Part shown: positions 59,911-64,000 of the stretch, one piece after another
Layout of the letters: the number at the start of each line of letters is the position of its first letter
How positions within the stretch are numbered: position 1 is the first letter of the stretch
Source of the DNA: Rhodoblastus acidophilus
GTDB lineage: Bacteria; Pseudomonadota; Alphaproteobacteria; Rhizobiales; Beijerinckiaceae
Reading direction: 5' to 3'
DNA: 64,000 nt
Assembly: GCF_009720655.1 (NCBI RefSeq)
Contig: NZ_WNKS01000001.1
Coordinates: 124,001 to 188,000, forward strand
Notes under the pieces: model-generated
Seen by the model: only the letters and a program-made list of their open reading frames with translations
The model's database searches: none
What the model was told of the DNA's origin: nothing
Made by a program: the position numbers and the translations under genes

Positions 59911-60710
59911 AGAAAATCGCCCTGCTGACCAGCCCTTCGTTCGCATCGGCCGAAGCGATCTGGCGGATCGTTGACGCTCATGCGAATCATATTGCCGTCA
60001 TCGGATTATCGGACCCTTTGCGGGACCCACTCGGTGCTGGCGGCCGACGGACGAGGAAAATACTTCTAAAATCTCATTTTCTGCTGGCGCCCTATCTCCT
60101 GATCAATTTCGTGCTGCCGCGCATCGGCGCCCTTGCGCGCAGAATTTTGAAGTCTCGGAGATCGCTGCGCGCCCTTTGTTGCGCCAAGGGCCTGCCGCTG
60201 CTAGGCATTGACAACGTAAATGCGCCCGACCTGATCGCTCGACTGCAAAGTTTCGGCGTTGATGCGGTGCTGCTGTGCCATTTCGATCAAATCGTCGACG
60301 AGCATTTTCTTGCTGCATTCCCGGAGGGTGTGGTTAATGTCCATCCTTCGCTGCTGCCTCTGTATCGGGGCGCATGTCCGACCCTGCACGCCTTGACGGC
60401 CGATCAACCGAGATTCGGCGTGACGCTGCACGAAGTGGTGCCGGAAATCGACTGTGGCCCTATTCTTGCTCAAGAGGCGTTGGATTTGCCGAATGACACG
60501 AGCGCGGCTGAAGCGGCGCGAAGGTTGCACCTCGCCGCAGTACCGCTCGTTGCGAGTTGGATGAACGATGAATGCGGCCGTGCACGCTCTCAAGACGGCG
60601 CGATTTATTGCTATTGGCCCGATGCGGGAATGATCAAGGCAATGCATGCCAAGGGGCGTCGGGCTGTCTGCTGCGCAGACATTCTCGCGGCCATGCGCGC
60701 GCCGCTCTGA
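59907..60710 (+). CDS. Formyltransferase-family protein (Fmt/ArnA-like fold)
   Basis: This 267-residue protein has the formyltransferase catalytic core: VVNVHPSLLPLYRG with Asn144 and His146, and EIDCGPIL with Asp182, the Asn-His-Asp set that uses 10-formyltetrahydrofolate. It lacks the C-terminal tRNA-binding domain of methionyl-tRNA formyltransferase and the PurN arrangement. It is coupled to the SDR gene by an ATGA overlap. Sugar or lipid amine N-formylation is plausible. The N-terminal 100 residues are divergent (APYLLINFVLPRIG may be membrane-associated). Confidence 0.85.
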   Translation: MKKIALLTSPSFASAEAIWRIVDAHANHIAVIGLSDPLRDPLGAGGRRTRKILLKSHFLLAPYLLINFVLPRIGALARRILKSRRSLRALCCAKGLPLLGIDNVNAPDLIARLQSFGVDAVLLCHFDQIVDEHFLAAFPEGVVNVHPSLLPLYRGACPTLHALTADQPRFGVTLHEVVPEIDCGPILAQEALDLPNDTSAAEAARRLHLAAVPLVASWMNDECGRARSQDGAIYCYWPDAGMIKAMHAKGRRAVCCADILAAMRAPL

Positions 60711-61006
60711 ACTGAACCACAATGGCGTTGATCAAAGGTGTCTGGCGAGGTGCGCGCCTTGAAAGCCGCGTCATGGTTTCTGCGCTTCGACATGTCTGAT
60801 CTCCTCGTTCGTGGAGACCAGCAGACATCAGATCGTAGCTTCCGTCAGCGTCCGATTTCCGGGGAGTAGCATCAATGATGCGAGCGGATGTGATATTCCA
60901 AGCGTGCGCCGCTGATTTCCGAAAATCGCTTACCGCATGCTTACCGGAATGAAAAAACCCGGCTCAATGGCCGGGCTTTTCTCAAGCTAAGATAGCTGAA
61001 TTTGAA
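60711..61006. other. Intergenic region before tRNA-Arg
   Basis: About 300 bases with no gene seen. It contains the terminator at 60951-60980 and a modest inverted repeat around 60790-60830 (GTCTGAT...ATCAGAT). No coding frame with support. Confidence 0.5.
60951..60980 (-). terminator. Rho-independent terminator (tRNA-Arg; probably bidirectional)
   Basis: CCCGGC (60958-60963) pairs with GCCGGG (60970-60975) around a six-base loop. On the minus strand it is followed by a run of T residues (complement of AAAAAAA), ending transcription from tRNA-Arg 26 bases after its 3' end. On the plus strand it is followed by CTTTT and may also stop the formyltransferase transcript. Confidence 0.85.
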
Positions 61007-61083
61007 TGGCGCGCCCGAAAGGATTCGAACCTCTGACCCCCAGATTCGTAGTCTGGTGCTCTATCCAGCTGAGCTACGGGCGC
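61007..61083 (-). tRNA. tRNA-Arg (anticodon ACG)
   Basis: The minus strand gives a full cloverleaf of 77 bases. The acceptor is GCGCCCG paired with CGGGCGC, the discriminator is G and CCA is encoded. The D-arm contains AGCTCAGCTGGATAGAGC. The anticodon stem CCAGA/TCTGG has loop CTACGAA, so the anticodon is ACG (reads CGN Arg codons after A-to-I editing). The T-arm contains GGTTCGAATCC. A terminator follows closely. Confidence 0.97.
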
Positions 61084-61384
61084 ATGTCGTGGCGTTCATT
61101 GCCGCCGCGACTGAGGCGGTGTCTAACCGCTCCGAACCGGCTTGGCAAGTCTGCTTTCACGATTTTTTCGCAGTCGCGTTTCCCTCACTCCCCGCGTTGA
61201 CTTTACGCGGACCTTGCCCCTATAAGGCCGCTCGCGATTTCGGCTTCGCGCCGACGTCGATGGGCGTTTGCGTCCTGATCAGGGCAATCCGATCCAGGAC
61301 CAGACGGGAACCGGCGAATGCGCGAAATTTTTGGACACACGGCGCGGGCCAAAATCCCGGCGCTGATAAAACCGGAGCAGACCC
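61084..61384. other. Divergent intergenic region between tRNA-Arg and rpmH
   Basis: These 301 bases contain the rpmH promoter at 61197-61225 (separate entry) and must contain the tRNA promoter on the other strand, which I could not place. About 160 bases of untranslated leader precede rpmH; no regulatory structure was identified in it. Confidence 0.5.
61197..61225 (+). promoter_or_regulatory. Sigma-70-type promoter of rpmH-rnpA-yidC
   Basis: TTGACT at 61197-61202 and CTATAA at 61220-61225 are separated by exactly 17 bases, an excellent match to the alphaproteobacterial housekeeping consensus. It lies about 160 bases upstream of rpmH, the first gene of a ribosome/secretion operon expected to be strongly expressed. 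Confidence 0.75.
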
Positions 61385-61519
61385 GTGAAGCGGACTTATC
61401 AACCCTCGAAACTCGTGCGCAAGCGCCGTCATGGTTTTCGCGCCCGCATGGCCACCGTCGGTGGCCGCAAGGTGCTGAACGCGCGCCGCGCTCGCGGCCG
61501 CAAGCGTCTCTCCGCCTGA
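61385..61519 (+). CDS. rpmH: 50S ribosomal protein L34
   Basis: The 44-residue sequence starts [20 protein letters not shown] and ends [11 protein letters not shown], essentially the universal L34. It begins with GTG at 61385. L34 binds 23S rRNA in the large subunit. It is directly followed by rnpA and yidC, the classical order. The small size makes it easy to miss. Confidence 0.97.
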   Translation: MKRTYQPSKLVRKRRHGFRARMATVGGRKVLNARRARGRKRLSA

Positions 61520-61607
61520 TCTCGCGGCGCGGTTTCGCGCCATGCCCCGTCCTGGCGACGGCGAATCGTCCTCTCGCCGCCCTTCGGCGCTAGCCGAAGG
61601 CGCGGCG

Positions 61608-61967
61608 TTGGCGTGTCCGGAACGCTTGAAAAAGCGCGCCGAATTCCTCGCCGCCGCCAAGGGGCGCCGCCAGCATCAACGCTGTTTCACGATGCAGGCG
61701 CGCAGGCGCAGCGAAGCGCAGGGCGATGCGCCGCGCTTCGGATTCACTGTCACGAAAAAGACAGGCAATTCCGTCATACGCAACCGCATTCGTCGGCGCT
61801 TTCGCGAGATCGTGCGTCTCCATGCCGCTGGGGACGCCAGGCCGGGCATGGACTATGTTCTGGTCGGCCGCATCGACGCGCTGACCGCCGGCTTTGACGA
61901 CCTGCGCCGCGAATTCTTAAGCGCCCTGCACAAAATCCATTCCGCCGAACGCAAGCCAGACCGCTGA
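61608..61967 (+). CDS. rnpA: Ribonuclease P protein component
   Basis: RnpA is the protein subunit of RNase P, which matures tRNA 5' ends. The core is clear: ERLKKRAEFLAAAKGRR at the N-terminus, FGFTVTKKTGNSVIRNRIRRRFREIVR (the RNR motif) in the middle and DYVLVGR after it. I favour the TTG at 61608 (119 residues), which has GAAGG seven bases upstream and gives the usual length. An ATG at 61542 would add 22 poorly conserved residues without a ribosome-binding site. yidC starts two bases after the stop. Confidence 0.92.
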   Translation: MACPERLKKRAEFLAAAKGRRQHQRCFTMQARRRSEAQGDAPRFGFTVTKKTGNSVIRNRIRRRFREIVRLHAAGDARPGMDYVLVGRIDALTAGFDDLRREFLSALHKIHSAERKPDR

Positions 61968-61969
61968 AC

Positions 61970-63763
61970 ATGCAGAACGATCAAAAAAATCTCATCCTCG
62001 CCATGGCGCTGTCGCTGATGGTGATCGTCGGCTGGAACTATTTCTTTGCCCAGCCGAAGGTGCAGCAGGCGCGACAGACCACGAGCCAGCTCGAACAGTT
62101 GGGCGGCAAGCCGGCCAACCCCGCCGCGCCCCAGCCCGATCTGGCCGCTCTCGCGCCGCAACTCCCCCCGGCTGTGAGCCGCGCCGAAGCGCTGGCGGGC
62201 AGCCCGCGCATCGTCATCGACACCAAGAATCTGTCCGGCTCGATGGCGCTGAAAGGCGCGCGGCTCGACGACCTGTCGCTGAAGGCGTACCGCGAGACGA
62301 TCGACCCGAACAGCCCCAACATCGTGCTGCTGTCGCCCTCGGGCGTTCAGGACGGCTATTTCATCGACCTCAATTATGTTGCGCCGCAAGGCGTCACGCT
62401 CGACCTGCCCAAGGCGGACACCGTCTGGAAGGCCGACGGCCAGCGTCTGACCGAAACCACGCCGGTGACGCTGACCTTCGACAATGGCAAGGGCCTCGTC
62501 ATCAAGCGCAAGATTTCGGTCGACGAGGACTATATGTTCACCGTCGCCGATACGGTCGAGAACAAGGGCAAGGAGGCGGTGAACTTCTTCGCCAACGCCA
62601 CCACCACCCGACAGGGCGAGCCCGTGTCATCGGGCTATGCGGTGCTGCACGAAGGGTTTATCGGCGTGATCGGCGCGGACCAGTCGTCGACCGAGATGAC
62701 CTACGCCCAGATCGCCAAGGAGCCCAACAAGGCCAAGGTGCTGCCGGTCGACTCCTATGCGCTGGGCGGATGGCTCGGCTTTACCGACAAATATTGGGCG
62801 ACGGCGATCGTTCCCGACCCGACGCAGGGCTACAAGGGCTGGTTCCGCCAATTCCCGGGCGTTAAACCGCAGTACCAGGTTGACGCATTTGGCGAACAGC
62901 GCACGCTCGCGCCCGGCCAGACCGCGACGGTTTCGACCCGCGTCTTCGCCGGCGCCAAAGAGAGCAGGGTTCTGTCCTACTATCAGAACGTGCAGGGCGT
63001 CAGCAAATTCGACATGCTGATCGACTGGGGCTGGTTCCATTTCATCACCCGCCCGATGTTCTGGCTGCTCGAAACCCTGTTCGCGCTGGTCGGCAATTTC
63101 GGCGTCGCCATCCTGCTGATCACGCTGATCGTGAAAATCCTGTTCTTCCCGCTGGCGAACAAATCCTACGCCTCCATGGCCAAGATGAAGATCATCCAGC
63201 CGAAGATGAAGGAGATTCAGGAGAAATACGCCGACGACAAGCAGAAGCAGCAGCAGGAGATGATGAATCTCTACCGCACCGAAAAGGTCAATCCGGTCGC
63301 GGGTTGCCTGCCGGTGCTGCTGCAAATTCCGGTGTTCTTCTCGCTGTATAAAGTTCTGTTCGTCGCCATCGAAATGCGGCATGCGCCGTTCTTCGGCTGG
63401 ATTCGCGATCTGTCGGCGCCCGATCCGACCAATGTGTTCAACCTGTTCGGACTGGTCCCGTGGGATCCCACCACGGTTCCCGCGATCGGCCACCTGCTCC
63501 ATCTCGGCATCTGGCCGCTGATCATGGGCGTGTCGATGTGGGTTCAGATGAAGATGAACCCGGAGCCCACGGACCCCGTCCAGAAGACGATGTTCGCGTG
63601 GATGCCGGTGATCTTCACCTTCATGCTCGGCTCGTTCCCGGCGGGTCTGGTGATCTACTGGACCTGGAACAACGTCTTGTCCGTGGCGCAGCAGGGCCTG
63701 ATCATGAAGCGCTCCGGCGCCAAGATCGAACTGTTCGACAATATTGCGGGCAAGAAGAAATAG
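61970..63763 (+). CDS. yidC: Membrane protein insertase YidC
   Basis: YidC inserts and folds inner-membrane proteins, alone or with SecYEG. The 597 residues show an N-terminal helix (about 6-24), a large periplasmic P1 domain (about 60-350), then the conserved five-helix core with FGVAILLITLIVKILFFPLANKSYASMAKMK (about 378-408), VAGCLPVLLQIPVFFSLYKVL and MPVIFTFMLGSFPAGLVIYWTWNN. It is normal for the Gram-negative family. Gene order rpmH-rnpA-yidC is classical. Confidence 0.98.
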   Translation: MQNDQKNLILAMALSLMVIVGWNYFFAQPKVQQARQTTSQLEQLGGKPANPAAPQPDLAALAPQLPPAVSRAEALAGSPRIVIDTKNLSGSMALKGARLDDLSLKAYRETIDPNSPNIVLLSPSGVQDGYFIDLNYVAPQGVTLDLPKADTVWKADGQRLTETTPVTLTFDNGKGLVIKRKISVDEDYMFTVADTVENKGKEAVNFFANATTTRQGEPVSSGYAVLHEGFIGVIGADQSSTEMTYAQIAKEPNKAKVLPVDSYALGGWLGFTDKYWATAIVPDPTQGYKGWFRQFPGVKPQYQVDAFGEQRTLAPGQTATVSTRVFAGAKESRVLSYYQNVQGVSKFDMLIDWGWFHFITRPMFWLLETLFALVGNFGVAILLITLIVKILFFPLANKSYASMAKMKIIQPKMKEIQEKYADDKQKQQQEMMNLYRTEKVNPVAGCLPVLLQIPVFFSLYKVLFVAIEMRHAPFFGWIRDLSAPDPTNVFNLFGLVPWDPTTVPAIGHLLHLGIWPLIMGVSMWVQMKMNPEPTDPVQKTMFAWMPVIFTFMLGSFPAGLVIYWTWNNVLSVAQQGLIMKRSGAKIELFDNIAGKKK

Positions 63764-63767
63764 CTCG

Positions 63768-63871
63768 CGTCATGCCCGGGCTTGTCCCGGGCATCCGAGA
63801 TGAGACTACAATTCTGCAATGGTTCGCATTGCGGCGCCGCGTGGATGGCCGGGACAAGCCCGGCCATGACG
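63768..63871. repeat. Inverted repeat element, family B copy 2
   Basis: The left arm CGTCATGCCCGGGCTTGTCC (from 63768) is matched by a reverse-complement right arm ending GGGACAAGCCCGGCCATGACG at 63871, with about 43 bases between the arms. It is closely related to the perfect element at 18350-18487. It fills most of the gap between yidC and the next gene. Confidence 0.85.
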
Positions 63872-63946
63872 ACCTGAAAGTCGATCTCAATCGGGATGTT
63901 CGCGTGATTGTAGAATCGAACCTACAGCCCAACACCTGAAAGCCGA

Positions 63947-64000
63947 ATGACCGATTCCGATTCCCCCGACTTCGCCGACATCGGCCGCTGGCTGTTTGCG
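63947..64000 (+). CDS. engB: Probable ribosome-biogenesis GTPase EngB/YihA (5' end only)
   Basis: The last 18 codons read MTDSDSPDFADIGRWLFA and run off the window. The position directly after yidC matches the Rhizobiales order rpmH-rnpA-yidC-engB, and an acidic start leading into a GRxLFA-like segment fits EngB N-termini. No GTPase motif is visible in this fragment, so the name rests on context. Confidence 0.55.
   Translation, partial: MTDSDSPDFADIGRWLFA

Noticed and set aside
59907-60710. Assignment as methionyl-tRNA formyltransferase (fmt)
   Set aside because: It lacks the C-terminal tRNA-binding domain and is not next to def. It is coupled to an SDR in the capsule locus.

Overview
This window is GC-rich alphaproteobacterial chromosome, most likely from the Rhizobiales (Hyphomicrobiales), perhaps near Beijerinckiaceae/Methylocystaceae. 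The evidence is the gene orders (purD facing xseA; rpmH-rnpA-yidC-engB), a hopanoid transporter of the HpnN type, a Rhizobium rkp-like capsule locus, and several palindromic intergenic elements of Rhizobiales type. The genus is inference.

Left part (1-28.5 kb): housekeeping and metabolic genes. These are purD, xseA with a coupled phosphoesterase, a HAD phosphatase, a TauE/SafE exporter, a Rieske protein, a DUF2147 protein, a Cys-rich periplasmic protein, hpnN and an acetolactate-synthase-like enzyme. Next comes a quinone block: ubiT-ubiU-ubiV (oxygen-independent ubiquinone hydroxylation) divergent from ubiD-ubiX, with an FNR/FixK-type palindrome between them. Then follow a DUF2161 protein, an HlyD-RbbA-YhhJ export operon, a second ABC-2 transporter, and crtY-crtW for ketocarotenoid synthesis.

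Centre (28.5-60.7 kb): one large surface-polysaccharide locus. A run of sixteen minus-strand genes (59.0 to 30.6 kb) encodes a CDP-alcohol phosphatidyltransferase, a 2451-residue type I polyketide synthase, a PLP alpha-oxoamine synthase, a KpsS-like/methyltransferase fusion, KdsA, KdsD, an FkbM methyltransferase, a giant HAD-containing protein, a Tat-exported beta-helix protein, a methyltransferase, an unknown protein, a GT4, and the export set KpsE-KpsM-KpsE-KpsD. A GT4 and KpsT face it on the left; a short-chain dehydrogenase and a formyltransferase diverge from it on the right. My reading is a Kdo-containing, ABC-exported capsule with its own lipid branch: the PKS builds an acyl-ACP, the oxoamine synthase releases it onto an amino acid, the SDR reduces the ketone, and the phosphatidyltransferase may add a phospho-alcohol head group. 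The result would be a sphingoid-like anchor or carrier. Three otherwise unrelated proteins of the locus share a C-terminal beta-rich domain, and part of the locus (about 38.8-44.8 kb) is visibly AT-richer, suggesting acquired cargo.

Right part (60.7-64 kb): tRNA-Arg(ACG) with a terminator, then rpmH-rnpA-yidC and the start of a probable engB, preceded by a clear sigma-70-type promoter. I recognised no transcription regulator, transposase, phage gene or CRISPR array anywhere in the window.
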